A stretch of 32,509 bases of DNA from an uncultured Bacteroidales bacterium (lineage in GTDB: Bacteria > Bacteroidota > Bacteroidia > Bacteroidales > UBA932). The notes under the pieces were generated by a model that saw nothing but the letters and a program-made list of their open reading frames with translations, had not been told where the DNA came from and did no database searches. Each line of letters starts with the position of its first letter. The first letter of the stretch is position 1. Positions 16,625 through 25,679 of the stretch are shown piece by piece. The translations under genes and the position numbers were made by a program. The stretch spans positions 1 to 32,509 of the forward strand of contig CALUPB010000026.1 of NCBI GenBank assembly GCA_944322585.1. The letters are read 5' to 3'.

Positions 16625-17419
16625 TTAGATAAGGTTGTCCTTCTCGATGTCCTTGAAATACCGGTAGGTGGAGACTTTCAGTTCCTCGGCGGCAGGTTCG
16701 TCGCAGATCATTATTCCCTTTGGATGCAGCTGGAGGGCAGAGATTGTCCAGACATGGTTGTATGAGCCTTCCACGCAGTGCTGCACTGCACGTGCCTTCT
16801 TCGCTCCGAGGGCAAGGATAAGCACCTCTTTGGCATCGAGGACGGTGGCGACTCCTACGGACATGGCGCACTGCGGCACCTTGTTGACGTCATTGTCGAA
16901 GAAACGGGAATTGACCACACGTGTGTTGTAAGTCAGGGTCTTTACCCTTGTGCGGGAATTGAGGGATGAGAACGGTTCGTTGAATGCGAGATGTCCGTCT
17001 TCTCCCACTCCTCCGAGGAAGAGGTCGATGCCGCCTGCCTCGCGGATACGCTCCTCGTACCGGTCGCATTCAGCCTGGAGATCCGCAGCGTTCCCGTTGA
17101 GGATATTCGTGTTCTCCGGATCGATATCCACATGCTTGAAGAATGTGTTCTTCATGAATGAGTGGTAGCTTTCCGGATGTTCTTCCGGCAGGCCTACATA
17201 TTCATCCATGTTGAAGGTTATGACATTCTTGAATGAAACCTTGCCTTCCTTGTAGAGGTTGATAAGTTCTGCATATGTTGACAGCGGAGTGGAGCCGGTA
17301 GGAAGTCCGAGCACGAATGGTTTGTCGCTCTTTGCCTTGTGGCAGTTGATCCTGTCCACGATGTAACGTGCAGCCCATTTGCCTGCATTCTCGTTAGTGT
17401 CTTCGATAATAAGTCTCAT
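16625..17419 (-). CDS. nagB: Glucosamine-6-phosphate deaminase
   Basis: Cytoplasmic enzyme converting glucosamine-6-phosphate to fructose-6-phosphate and ammonia. I start at ATG 17419 (264 aa, [10 protein letters not shown]), matching the E. coli length of 266; the longer open frame to 17464 adds a non-homologous leader overlapping the promoter. All key motifs are present: [10 protein letters not shown] (phosphate loop) at 37-46, Asp72 in [10 protein letters not shown], and [14 protein letters not shown] with Asp141, His143 and Glu148, numbered as in E. coli NagB. It is monocistronic, with its own promoter at 17469-17476 and terminator at 16477-16505. It may process amino sugars from peptidoglycan, host glycans or the ligands of the adjacent loci. 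Confidence 0.97.
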   Translation of the reverse strand: MRLIIEDTNENAGKWAARYIVDRINCHKAKSDKPFVLGLPTGSTPLSTYAELINLYKEGKVSFKNVITFNMDEYVGLPEEHPESYHSFMKNTFFKHVDIDPENTNILNGNAADLQAECDRYEERIREAGGIDLFLGGVGEDGHLAFNEPFSSLNSRTRVKTLTYNTRVVNSRFFDNDVNKVPQCAMSVGVATVLDAKEVLILALGAKKARAVQHCVEGSYNHVWTISALQLHPKGIMICDEPAAEELKVSTYRYFKDIEKDNLI

Positions 17420-17468
17420 TGTATCAGATAATTTTATGAAATAAAGTCCGATTGGAAGTTCCAAACTT

Positions 17469-17476
17469 CAAATATA
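17469..17476 (-). promoter_or_regulatory. nagB: Candidate -7 element for nagB
   Basis: On the minus strand TATATTTG matches TAnnTTTG, about 50 nt upstream of the chosen start codon. There is no good TTTG/TTG at the -33 distance, where the sequence is AT-rich. Confidence 0.5.
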
Positions 17477-17498
17477 CGATTTTTATGACATAAAATTA

Positions 17499-17539
17499 AG
17501 AAGCTGTTTTGAATTTTTTCGAAAATTAAAACAGCTTCT
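17499..17539 (-). terminator. Strong hairpin terminator after the locus II operon
   Basis: AGAAGCTGTTTT (17499-17510) pairs with AAAACAGCTTCT (17528-17539), and an inner AATTTT/AAAATT stem extends it to about 17 bp with a 4-nt loop. On the minus strand TTAATTTTATG follows. It lies 34 bp past the GDPD stop and just upstream of the nagB promoter, separating the two transcription units. Confidence 0.75.
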
Positions 17540-17572
17540 AAGAAACAATACGGTTTTTTCAAGATAGACGGT

Positions 17573-18475
17573 TCATTTCATCTTACCGAGCAACTTCTTG
17601 GGATAGTTGGTGCAGATGGCTTTCATCTTGTCGGCGCGGCTGATGTAATAGTCCATGGTGGCATCGTCATCGGCGTTGTAGACGCTGAACTCTATTCCGT
17701 TGTCATAGAATTCCTCCACTGTACGGTCTCCTCCGCCCTGTTTCATGTAGCCTGTGGAAAGATTGGCCCAGTAGTAGCCCTTGACGAGGTAGTCGGCGGC
17801 CGGCTTGTTCCCCATCCAGCCTATGTTGACCTTGGCTCCCTTGCATATCTGGAATGACTCCGCCATGACTGTCCCGTTGCCGGTACAGATGAACTCGACG
17901 AAATTTTCCGCCTTTTTCTCCCTGATTATCTCGCATGCCCTCCGGCAGGCGTTTATCGGATATTGCGTGAGAGTGGACGGGCTTGTGATGTTCTTGATGT
18001 CCAGCCACAGTCTCGTGCAGTTGTCGGGATCCATAACGATGTCTATGAACTCCTCCAATGTCGGAAGCGTCTCCCCGTTGGCAAGATTGCCTTTTGCACG
18101 CAGTTCTTCGAGAGTGGCTTCCCATGGATGGAGCCCGTTTATACGGCATTCGGCATCTGCATGGGCTATGACTATGTTGTCATCTTTTGTCCAGTATATG
18201 TCACATTCCGAGGCAAAGCATCCGAGATCCATGGTGTATCTGAGTGATGCCCTGGAGTTGTCCGGAAAGCCGGTTCCGGCTTCGGTTGAACCGCCCCTGT
18301 GTGCCACCACTATATTGTCGCATTCCGCCGGGGAAGTGGCAGGCTCCTCCGTGGAGCCCTGTCCTCCGTCCGGCCATACAGGCTGACCGCCATAGATATC
18401 CTCCTTGCCGCATCCGGCAAGGAGGACAACAGACGGGATCAGACTTAAAATAAAGGCTGGCAGGAATATTCTCAT
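17573..18475 (-). CDS. Glycerophosphodiester phosphodiesterase (GDPD) lipoprotein, locus II
   Basis: A 300-aa exported GDPD. I start at ATG 18475 (MRIFLPAF), where a signal peptide and lipobox LLAGC (Cys22) begin; the open frame upstream to 18604 overlaps the preceding gene and lacks signal features. After the Cys comes GKED, resembling the surface-export signal. Catalytic motifs: HRGG at 59-62, PDNS, Glu90 and Asp92 in ECDIYWTKDDNIVIAH, His105 and LDIK. The residue after His105 is Ala (HA) instead of the usual Asp, while both catalytic histidines remain. It is the last gene of the sigma-to-GDPD operon and only a distant paralogue of the GDPD at 13682, so substrate preference may differ. Confidence 0.92.
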   Translation of the reverse strand: MRIFLPAFILSLIPSVVLLAGCGKEDIYGGQPVWPDGGQGSTEEPATSPAECDNIVVAHRGGSTEAGTGFPDNSRASLRYTMDLGCFASECDIYWTKDDNIVIAHADAECRINGLHPWEATLEELRAKGNLANGETLPTLEEFIDIVMDPDNCTRLWLDIKNITSPSTLTQYPINACRRACEIIREKKAENFVEFICTGNGTVMAESFQICKGAKVNIGWMGNKPAADYLVKGYYWANLSTGYMKQGGGDRTVEEFYDNGIEFSVYNADDDATMDYYISRADKMKAICTNYPKKLLGKMK

Positions 18476-18492
18476 TGTCTTTCTGTATCTGG

Positions 18493-18525
18493 CAGGGGCT
18501 GCGTTGTCACATGGCACAGCCCCTG
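18493..18525 (-). other. Intercistronic hairpin between the FISUMP lipoprotein and GDPD genes
   Basis: CAGGGGCTG and CAGCCCCTG form a 9-bp stem with a 15-nt loop in the 61-bp gap. No T run follows. It could protect or partially terminate the transcript and so adjust the amount of GDPD message. Confidence 0.5.
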
Positions 18526-18536
18526 ATTGAAATCCG

Positions 18537-20573
18537 TTATTTTTTATAGTTCTTGACGCAGCGTATTGCGGCACCGCAGCCGTTCCCGAAATCGAAGCCG
18601 TCATCGACGGTTATGCTGCCGTTGCCGGTAGTGTATACCCTCCATGCGGCTTTCTTGGAAGCGGTATACTTGCCTCTCATCGGAATGATGGCATAGAAAC
18701 GCGGGTCATTGTCTCCCGGGCCGTAGTCGTATCCCGTACGGCGGAGTCTCCAGCCTTGGCAGAATATGTTGAACCCGAATGCTTCCGCCCTTTCCGAAAT
18801 CTTGAAGCCGGAGGTCCTGTAATTACCGAAGTCTTCATCATACATTATCGCCCCGACATTTGTTAATGCTGATGTGAATGCCGAATAATGGGTTGCCGAT
18901 TCGTCGATAGGGTAGTCCCCGCCTTCCGCTGCCTTGTAGGCTGCATAGAAAAGGTCTTTCCAGTCCTGCAGGTTGGCGATATGCCATCCGTACGGGCAGA
19001 TGCCCTGGATCTGGGCGGAAATCTGCGGATAAAGTTCCTCTGCCGCTTCATCGCTGAGTGCGGCAAGGGTTTCCTTTAGGATCTGGTCGCCTTCAGGTAC
19101 AGGTATGGTATTCCCGACGGCGTCCACGAATTCTTCCGTAAGGAATTCATGCAGGTCATAATAAGCAAGACACCCGGTAGGCTGGCATGTGATGGCTTCA
19201 TAGCCTGAATACAGTCTTCCCTTGGTCTCGCTCAGAGGCCTGCCGGAGCCGTCGAGGACTTCCTTTACGGAGCCGCCGTTCTCTTCCGTGTCATAGTCAG
19301 GATTACGGTCAGTGAGATATGCGTCACCCGTATTGCCGTAACCTCCTGTCTGATGGCCTGCCACAAGTCCGGAACCGAGTTTGTACGGGCTCAGGTCGTC
19401 GCCGCCGTTCCAGTGCAGGGACACCGTCATCCATGTCTTGTACGAACCGTTGCTGGTGACATAATCTTTTGTCGGGTATCCGGCTACGAGTTCGTCCGGC
19501 ATGCTGAGGGCATTGGTGATACGCTCCCATTCCCATGTCATGGCGTTGAAGTCCACGGTAAGCGACCTCATGCCGTCGATGTCTATTTCCGGCCCTTCCG
19601 GTATCTGAATTTCTTCCGATGATATTTCAGTCACCGTCCCGTCGGCCGAGAGGGCATAGTACGGATAGGAGACAGTCCTGGAATTCTTCGTGAACAGTAT
19701 TTCGTTGCCCTCACCGTCGTACGTGAAATACTGGTCTATGGCATAGATGCCGGTCTCCACCTTCTCCATCTGGAAAGAGTTTTCGGCAGGGGTTCCGAAC
19801 ACTGATGCCCCGAACATGAAATAGTATTCATCCGCGGCAAGCTGTGTCACCGGTATCTCCAGTGAGGCGGCACTTGTTTCCTCCGAACCGACGGTTATGG
19901 TAAATACGGCGGTTCTCGGGTTCAGCTTGTCCGTCCATTCGGAGGCATGGAGAGTCACGCTTCCGACATTGTCATCCTGAGCGATCTCTATCCAGTCCGA
20001 GCTCCCTTCCCCGTAGCTGATGCTGTAGTCGAACACGTCGCCCATGTTGCTTTCGTACAGCACTGTGACATCCCCGCCTTCAGCCATGAATTCGATGTTT
20101 TCGGTATCGCTTGTCACTGAAGCATCGGCTTTCTCGCCGAGCTGGGTGAAAGTGAAGGTTTTCGCGGTTCCGTCATCCGCCGTTATGATTACATCGAATG
20201 ACCTGCGGTATTCCGTGTTGGGCTCCACAGTAACCCTGAGTCCCGGCTTGACCACGTCACAGTCGTCTCCGGGGAATGAGCCGAGGAACTGTTCCGTGAT
20301 GTCTGCCCTTTCCACGGTGGCGCATCCTTTCGGATCCGTCACTTCGAATTCCCAGTCGGAAGCCTCGAAGTCACTGCCTCTGACGATGGTGACAATGGCT
20401 TCATAGGCGTCTTTCCCGGATTCGGTCTTGCCGTCGGCATTGAATGTCTCTATTTCCTTCGACAGGGATATCCTTGTCGATGTGTCGATTGTGGCAGGGT
20501 CTGTCTCCTGGACGCAGGACCATGCCGCCAGAAGGCAGGCGGCTGCTGCCGTTATCTTGTATGTCGTTTTCAT
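18537..20573 (-). CDS. BACON-like / FISUMP-domain surface lipoprotein
   Basis: A 678-aa lipoprotein starting at ATG 20573 (MKTTYKIT); lipobox AAWSC, Cys20. Residues about 30-147 and 150-246 are two BACON/Ig-like repeats, each closing with a TFTQLG- or PVTQLA-type strand. Residues about 248-350 form another beta domain (YYFMFGASVFG). The C-terminal part resembles the Fibrobacter succinogenes major paralogous (FISUMP) domain: GICPYGWHIANLQDWKDLF, an FGFN...GWR segment and the terminal AIRCVKN. It sits directly after SusD (14-nt gap), where SusE/F-like ligand-binding lipoproteins are usually found, so a surface binding role in locus II is likely. No enzymatic motif was seen. Confidence 0.88.
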   Translation of the reverse strand: MKTTYKITAAAACLLAAWSCVQETDPATIDTSTRISLSKEIETFNADGKTESGKDAYEAIVTIVRGSDFEASDWEFEVTDPKGCATVERADITEQFLGSFPGDDCDVVKPGLRVTVEPNTEYRRSFDVIITADDGTAKTFTFTQLGEKADASVTSDTENIEFMAEGGDVTVLYESNMGDVFDYSISYGEGSSDWIEIAQDDNVGSVTLHASEWTDKLNPRTAVFTITVGSEETSAASLEIPVTQLAADEYYFMFGASVFGTPAENSFQMEKVETGIYAIDQYFTYDGEGNEILFTKNSRTVSYPYYALSADGTVTEISSEEIQIPEGPEIDIDGMRSLTVDFNAMTWEWERITNALSMPDELVAGYPTKDYVTSNGSYKTWMTVSLHWNGGDDLSPYKLGSGLVAGHQTGGYGNTGDAYLTDRNPDYDTEENGGSVKEVLDGSGRPLSETKGRLYSGYEAITCQPTGCLAYYDLHEFLTEEFVDAVGNTIPVPEGDQILKETLAALSDEAAEELYPQISAQIQGICPYGWHIANLQDWKDLFYAAYKAAEGGDYPIDESATHYSAFTSALTNVGAIMYDEDFGNYRTSGFKISERAEAFGFNIFCQGWRLRRTGYDYGPGDNDPRFYAIIPMRGKYTASKKAAWRVYTTGNGSITVDDGFDFGNGCGAAIRCVKNYKK

Positions 20574-20587
20574 AAGCGGTGCATTTG

Positions 20588-22081
20588 TCAGTTCCATCCT
20601 TCAGTCTGGGTAAGTTTGTAGTTCTTGTTCATCGCGGAAGATGATATTGGCCACAGCAGTATGTTCGGGTTTGTCGCCTGTTTGTCTTTAAGGACAGGAT
20701 TGTATTCCCATATTTTGTCGAGCCGGATCAGAGCCCACCATATGACCCCTTCCGCCGGAAATTCCAGGAAATATTCCTTGGTGAGAGCTTCGAGAACGGC
20801 ACCGGCAGAGTCGTCGGTGTAGAAATTCTCCTTGCCGTAGGCCCTTGAGGCTATTATGTTGAGGGATGCGAGGGCTTCGGAATACCGTCCCTGGTAATAT
20901 TTCAGTTCCGCATCCATCATTACTGCGAGTGCATACCTGTAGTAGAGCAGGTCGCAGTCCATGACGACAGGCTGCTGGGTCATGTCTCCGAGGAATTTGT
21001 TCGGCCATGTCATATTCTGCCCGGAGGCTCCGTAGTCCCCGTCACCGAGGTTGCAGGCGACTCTGCTGTCGTTGTTGTCCTCCTTGCTGCTCCTCAGTAC
21101 TTCCAGGAATTCTTCGGAGTAGCTGAGCCACTGTGTTTCGTTGATCGGCACAGGGTTGTTCTGGTACTGGGATGCGATGTCGCTGGCAGGATGATAGAAC
21201 AGCCAGTAATAGCCGCCGGTTATCTTTTCCGTCTGGTCGTTGAGAAGGGCGAAGATTACCTCGCTGTTGCATTTGTTTTCGCGAGAGAACACGTCAGTGT
21301 ATGAATCCGACAGCTTTGTGCTGCTTATTCCGATTGCCTGCAGGGCCTCTTCCGCCATTGACAGATATGTCTCCCCTCCGTCCTGGGTGGTGTACATCCA
21401 CAGTGCATATTCGGCCTTCAACATGTTGACGGCATCGGCTGTGGCGAAATATTTCTCCGTCCCGAGGTTTTCGGCATTGTCCAGGGCAGTGCCGATGTCC
21501 GTACCTATCTGGGCATAGACATTGGCTTTGGGCGCACGGACAGGGTAGGTTTCCTTCTGGGTGGTGGATTCTATCGGAAGCAGGTTGAGCGGGACGTCTC
21601 CCCACAGCCGTGCTGCCCAGAAATAGCAGTATGCCCTTGCAAAGGCGGCCTGTCCGATGGCGAAGCTCTTGTCTGCATCCGGCATGTCGACTGCAGGGGC
21701 ATATTTCAGGACTGCATTAGCCTGGTCGATTGTGGTATAGAGCGCAGACCATGAAGTGGATGCGGTCGAGGAGTTCATCGAGCTTTCCCGGACGTTTATC
21801 ATGTCGTTGTTCTGCACCTGGGCCTTGAGACCCGGCCCCCACATATAGTCTCCTACGCGGAGCTCGCCCCAGAAGAACGCGTTGCAGTAGTTTGAGACAA
21901 AGCATGAGCGCATCCTTTCATAGATGCCGTATGTGGAGCTGAGTACATCTTCTGAAGTCTGCCACATGTTGCTGGCAGACAGCTTGTTGTCCTGCATTAT
22001 GTCCAGGTCGCCATGGCAGGACGGGGCGGTGCAGCAGATTGCCGCAACAGCCGTATATTTCAGTAATGTCCGTAGTTTCAT
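20588..22081 (-). CDS. SusD/RagB-family ligand-binding lipoprotein (locus II)
   Basis: A 497-aa surface lipoprotein partner of the SusC at 22097. Signal peptide with lipobox TAPSC (Cys22), then HGDLDIMQDNKLSASNMWQT, a SusD-type N-terminus. The helical core includes GQAAFARAYCYFWAARLWGDVPL, typical of the SusD TPR region, and the C-terminal part has ALTKEYFLEFPAEGVIWWALIRLDKIW, matching the family's E-R-x-E-F...G.RW.DL.R block in diverged form. It begins 15 nt after the SusC stop. It differs clearly from the locus I SusD (8881), so the two systems probably bind different ligands. Confidence 0.93.
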   Translation of the reverse strand: MKLRTLLKYTAVAAICCTAPSCHGDLDIMQDNKLSASNMWQTSEDVLSSTYGIYERMRSCFVSNYCNAFFWGELRVGDYMWGPGLKAQVQNNDMINVRESSMNSSTASTSWSALYTTIDQANAVLKYAPAVDMPDADKSFAIGQAAFARAYCYFWAARLWGDVPLNLLPIESTTQKETYPVRAPKANVYAQIGTDIGTALDNAENLGTEKYFATADAVNMLKAEYALWMYTTQDGGETYLSMAEEALQAIGISSTKLSDSYTDVFSRENKCNSEVIFALLNDQTEKITGGYYWLFYHPASDIASQYQNNPVPINETQWLSYSEEFLEVLRSSKEDNNDSRVACNLGDGDYGASGQNMTWPNKFLGDMTQQPVVMDCDLLYYRYALAVMMDAELKYYQGRYSEALASLNIIASRAYGKENFYTDDSAGAVLEALTKEYFLEFPAEGVIWWALIRLDKIWEYNPVLKDKQATNPNILLWPISSSAMNKNYKLTQTEGWN

Positions 22082-22096
22082 AGAATTCGTGTTGTT

Positions 22097-25000
22097 TTAG
22101 AATGTAATCTTGACATTGAACAGTATCTTGCGGGCCGGCGGGGCAAGGTTTCCGTTGGCGGAGCTGTTGTTCACTGATGTGTACATGGAGTCTCCGCTGC
22201 CGGTTCCCATTCCGGTCTCCGGGCTGATGCCGCCGCTGACTCCGGTCCAGTAGGCAAGGGTGTTCCCTGTCACTCCCACGGTTATTTTCTTGACTTTGAT
22301 CTTCTTCATCCATTTCTGAGGAAGATCGTAATAGATGGATACGTCCCTGAGGCACAGATAGTCGGCCCGTTCCACATTGAAGTTGGAGCCGCGTGAGAAA
22401 TTCCTGTTGCCGTAGTCTGCATCGTTAGGGAAGAATCTTGCATATTTCGCGTCGGTGTCCGAAGGCCCCGTCCAGCAGTCGTAGACCATCTTGTCCAGGT
22501 TGGAGTTGCAGTTGCCCAGCGTGTTCTGGAAGAAGCGCGATTTCATGTAATTGTATATCGAGTGCCCGAGGGCATAGTCGAGGTAGATGGAGACGGTAAG
22601 GTTCTTCCACTTGAATGTATTGTTGAGGCCTCCGATGGAGTGCGGCATTACATTTCCGAGCTCGTACATGTCTTCTGCATCTATCTGCTCCTCGCCCGTG
22701 GAGGTCTTCTTCGAGCCGGGACGGTTGCACCACTCGTAGTCTCCGGCATCCTTCCTTCCGGTGATGGACAGGCCGTCGTTTCTCCTGTATCCGTGCGACT
22801 GGGTGTCGTACAGGGCAGCGGCAGCTTCGGCATCGTTCTGAAGGATATGTGAGATCTTGTAGCCGTATATCCTGCCGAGAGGCTCCCCGACGGCGGTGCC
22901 GCCGAATCTCTCTCCGCTTTCGCTCATCGTGTACCCTCCGATACGCCATGCGGTATTGCCGTTGATGTCGGTGTACCTGTATTCGTCAGGCAGGGAGAGC
23001 ACCTTGTTTTTGTTGAAGGAATATGTGAAGTCAGTGGTCCACATGAAGTCTTTCGTGTGGATGTTCACCGAATTGATTTCCAGTTCGAGTCCCCAGAACC
23101 GTGCGCTTCCCACATTCGCCATCACTGAACCGAGGGAGCCGGTATCCGGCAGGGTGATGGAAAACAGCATGTTGTCTGTCACTTTATCATAGTAGTCGAA
23201 AACGAACCGGAGCCTGTCATTGAAAAAGCCCATGTCGAGGCCGAGGTCGAGCTGGGTCGTCGTCTCCCATTTCATCCCCTGGTTCTGCATGTCAGTAGGG
23301 AGAAGGGTGGTGTGGCCGGCGTACATGCTTGAAGAGAAGGAGCCGTATGTGTCATACAGGCCTATCCCGTTGTTTCCGGTCTGGCCGTAAGAGACTCTGA
23401 ATTTGAAATTGTTCATGGTCGATGCAGGGACATCCCAGAAAGGCTCTTCCGAAATGAGCCAGGCGAATGATCCTGCCGGGAAATAACCCCACTGGTTCCC
23501 CTTTGCGAATTTGGAAGAACCGTCTGCGCGGAGAGTCGCTGATACGATGTAGCGGTCGCGGAAGTTGTAGTTGACACGCCCGAAATACGATATCAGGGCT
23601 TCCTGGGTGTCCTGGTTGCTTGCGGTGAATGAAGTCCCGGAGTCGAGGATAGGTATCTTGTCAGAAGTTGAGCCGGTGGCATTGGCGTTAAGGTACCAGT
23701 ATCTCCATTTCATATAGTCGTATCCCGCGGTGATGTCGAGCTTGTGGCCTCCGTTGAATTCCTTGTTGTAGTTGAGATAGGCCGTGAAGGTATGCCTCAT
23801 TGTCTCGGTCCTCGTCTCGGTAGTGGAGCGGTCGGAAGATATGTAGTTCGGGGTGTTGTCAATTTCCCCGTATGCGTAGTAGCTTCCCCTGTAGCTGTTG
23901 TCGAATACTGCATACTGTGCCGTGGCGGAGAGCCCGTCTATGATGTCCCATTTAAGGTTGAAGTTGGCCCCTATGCGGTTCGTCTGCCTCTCCCTGTCAT
24001 AGAATGCATCGTAGAATGAGGCCGACTGCTGGTTCTTGTTGCTTCCTCCGGTGACCCATCTGCCGTCTTCGTAGAACTGCTTCGTGGTAGGTGCCATCAT
24101 GAGTCCGCGTCCGATGGCGTTGAAATAATTGTCTGTCGGAGCGTCTTTCCTGGAAGTGGAGAAGTCGAATGTCGTGGATGCGGTCAGCCGTTTCGTGATC
24201 TTGAATGTGGTGTTGCCGTGCATCGTGAACAGGTCGTATCCTGTCATGGCCACCATCCCGGCATCCTGCAGATAGCTGATGGAGGCTGCGTAGCTTATGT
24301 TCCTGGTACCTCCGTTGACGCCTACGTATTCCTTGTGCCACAGGGCCGGCTGGAACCATTCCGACTGCCAGTCGGTGTCGGTGAAGGCGATGACCTTTGT
24401 AGGGTCGAGAGGGTCGTACATCCATGAGTATCCTGCCGGAACGGTCTGCCCCTGTTCCAGGTACATTGTGGAGTAGATGTCGGTCGCCGTGTTGCCGGTA
24501 CCGGCGGCATTCGCGCCGTTGAGTATGGTCTCTCCGTTATAGCCGAGTACGAGGGCCGGCCTTACGAAGGAGAGGAATTCCCTCGAATTCATCAGATCCC
24601 ATGACCTGGCCGGAGCCGACCATCCTACCTGTGCGTCGAATGTTATTTCCGGTGCCTGCCATGTATTCCCTTTCTTCGTGGTGACGAGAATGACTCCGTT
24701 GGATGCCCTGGCTCCGTAGATGCCGGCGGAGGCCGCGTCTTTCAGGACTTCGATGGATTCGATGTCGTTGGGGTTGATGTCGTTCATGTCTCTTGTCACA
24801 CCGTCCACAATGACGATAGGGTCGTTGCTGAGCGTGATGGAAGAACCTCCCCTGATCAGGAAGCGTGGTGCCTCGCCCGGGGCGATGTTGTTGTTCGATG
24901 CCACCCTCAGTCCGGTGACTTTACCCTTGAGGGCTTCACCGATGTGGGATACGGGTGCATCGAACAGTTCGCTGCCGCTTACCTTTGCAATTGCGGTGGT

Positions 25001-25639
25001 GAGGGATTTCCTCGACTGGGTACCGTAGCCGACTACCACTACGTCATCGAGGATGTTCTGGTCCTCGGTCATGGTCACGTTGATACGGTTCTGTTTCCCC
25101 ACCGGGATTTCCACGTCCCTGTAGCCTATGAAAGAGAATACAAGGACATCGGAAGCCGCGGCCTCGACAGAATAGTTGCCGTCCATGTCGGTGACTGTCC
25201 CTCCGGTCGTACCCTTGATGAGAATGCCCGCGCCTATCATCGGTTCCCCGGAAGCGTCGGTGACCGTACCTCTTATGACCGATGTCTGCGGATTGTCCGA
25301 CCAGAAGATTATTACGGTACTGTTTACGATTTTGTAGGAGAATCCTTTCCTGCCGGCAAAGACAGGGTCGAGGATGGACTCAAGCGGCAGATTCTCGGCA
25401 TCTATCTCCACGTTGCCGAAATTCTTGCCTGCTATGCCGGATTCATATGAGAACAGGACTCCGGTCTCCTCCGAAAAGGCTTCCGAGAAAGTCTGTACTG
25501 TCGCCTGCCGGAGAGACAGATGCACATCATAGCTCTTCTGGGAACTGTCGGACGTGATTTCGCCCCCCCAGATGCTGCCTGTGCCAAACACTGTAAGGAC
25601 AAGGGCAGCAATGCCGAGTTTTATTGGTTTGTACTTCAT
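22097..25639 (-). CDS. STN-type SusC/RagA TonB-dependent outer-membrane transporter (locus II)
   Basis: A 1180-aa TonB-dependent channel. Signal peptide about 1-25; STN domain about 45-112 (LSLRQATVQTFSEAFSEETG, FSYESGIAG); carboxypeptidase-regulatory-like domain 122-190 (GTVTDASGEPMIGAGI, DMDGNYSV); hallmark DDVVVVGYGT at 198-207; plug with VDGVTRDMNDINPNDIESIEV and DAASAGIYGARASNGVILV; C-terminal barrel ending FNVKITF. It lies 40 nt after the FecR gene, so it is probably co-transcribed with its own sigma and anti-sigma. In the FecA-type model, ligand binding passes through STN to FecR and releases the sigma factor. The substrate is unknown; the GDPD encoded in the same operon points to a phosphodiester. 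Confidence 0.95.
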   Translation of the reverse strand: MKYKPIKLGIAALVLTVFGTGSIWGGEITSDSSQKSYDVHLSLRQATVQTFSEAFSEETGVLFSYESGIAGKNFGNVEIDAENLPLESILDPVFAGRKGFSYKIVNSTVIIFWSDNPQTSVIRGTVTDASGEPMIGAGILIKGTTGGTVTDMDGNYSVEAAASDVLVFSFIGYRDVEIPVGKQNRINVTMTEDQNILDDVVVVGYGTQSRKSLTTAIAKVSGSELFDAPVSHIGEALKGKVTGLRVASNNNIAPGEAPRFLIRGGSSITLSNDPIVIVDGVTRDMNDINPNDIESIEVLKDAASAGIYGARASNGVILVTTKKGNTWQAPEITFDAQVGWSAPARSWDLMNSREFLSFVRPALVLGYNGETILNGANAAGTGNTATDIYSTMYLEQGQTVPAGYSWMYDPLDPTKVIAFTDTDWQSEWFQPALWHKEYVGVNGGTRNISYAASISYLQDAGMVAMTGYDLFTMHGNTTFKITKRLTASTTFDFSTSRKDAPTDNYFNAIGRGLMMAPTTKQFYEDGRWVTGGSNKNQQSASFYDAFYDRERQTNRIGANFNLKWDIIDGLSATAQYAVFDNSYRGSYYAYGEIDNTPNYISSDRSTTETRTETMRHTFTAYLNYNKEFNGGHKLDITAGYDYMKWRYWYLNANATGSTSDKIPILDSGTSFTASNQDTQEALISYFGRVNYNFRDRYIVSATLRADGSSKFAKGNQWGYFPAGSFAWLISEEPFWDVPASTMNNFKFRVSYGQTGNNGIGLYDTYGSFSSSMYAGHTTLLPTDMQNQGMKWETTTQLDLGLDMGFFNDRLRFVFDYYDKVTDNMLFSITLPDTGSLGSVMANVGSARFWGLELEINSVNIHTKDFMWTTDFTYSFNKNKVLSLPDEYRYTDINGNTAWRIGGYTMSESGERFGGTAVGEPLGRIYGYKISHILQNDAEAAAALYDTQSHGYRRNDGLSITGRKDAGDYEWCNRPGSKKTSTGEEQIDAEDMYELGNVMPHSIGGLNNTFKWKNLTVSIYLDYALGHSIYNYMKSRFFQNTLGNCNSNLDKMVYDCWTGPSDTDAKYARFFPNDADYGNRNFSRGSNFNVERADYLCLRDVSIYYDLPQKWMKKIKVKKITVGVTGNTLAYWTGVSGGISPETGMGTGSGDSMYTSVNNSSANGNLAPPARKILFNVKITF

Positions 25640-25679
25640 ATGGGTTTGAGTTAGTGGTTGTGTGATTTCATCAGGTGTG

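Noticed and set aside
17420-17464. Longer NagB N-terminus
   Set aside because: The extra 15 residues are absent from the family length and reach into the promoter region at 17469-17476.
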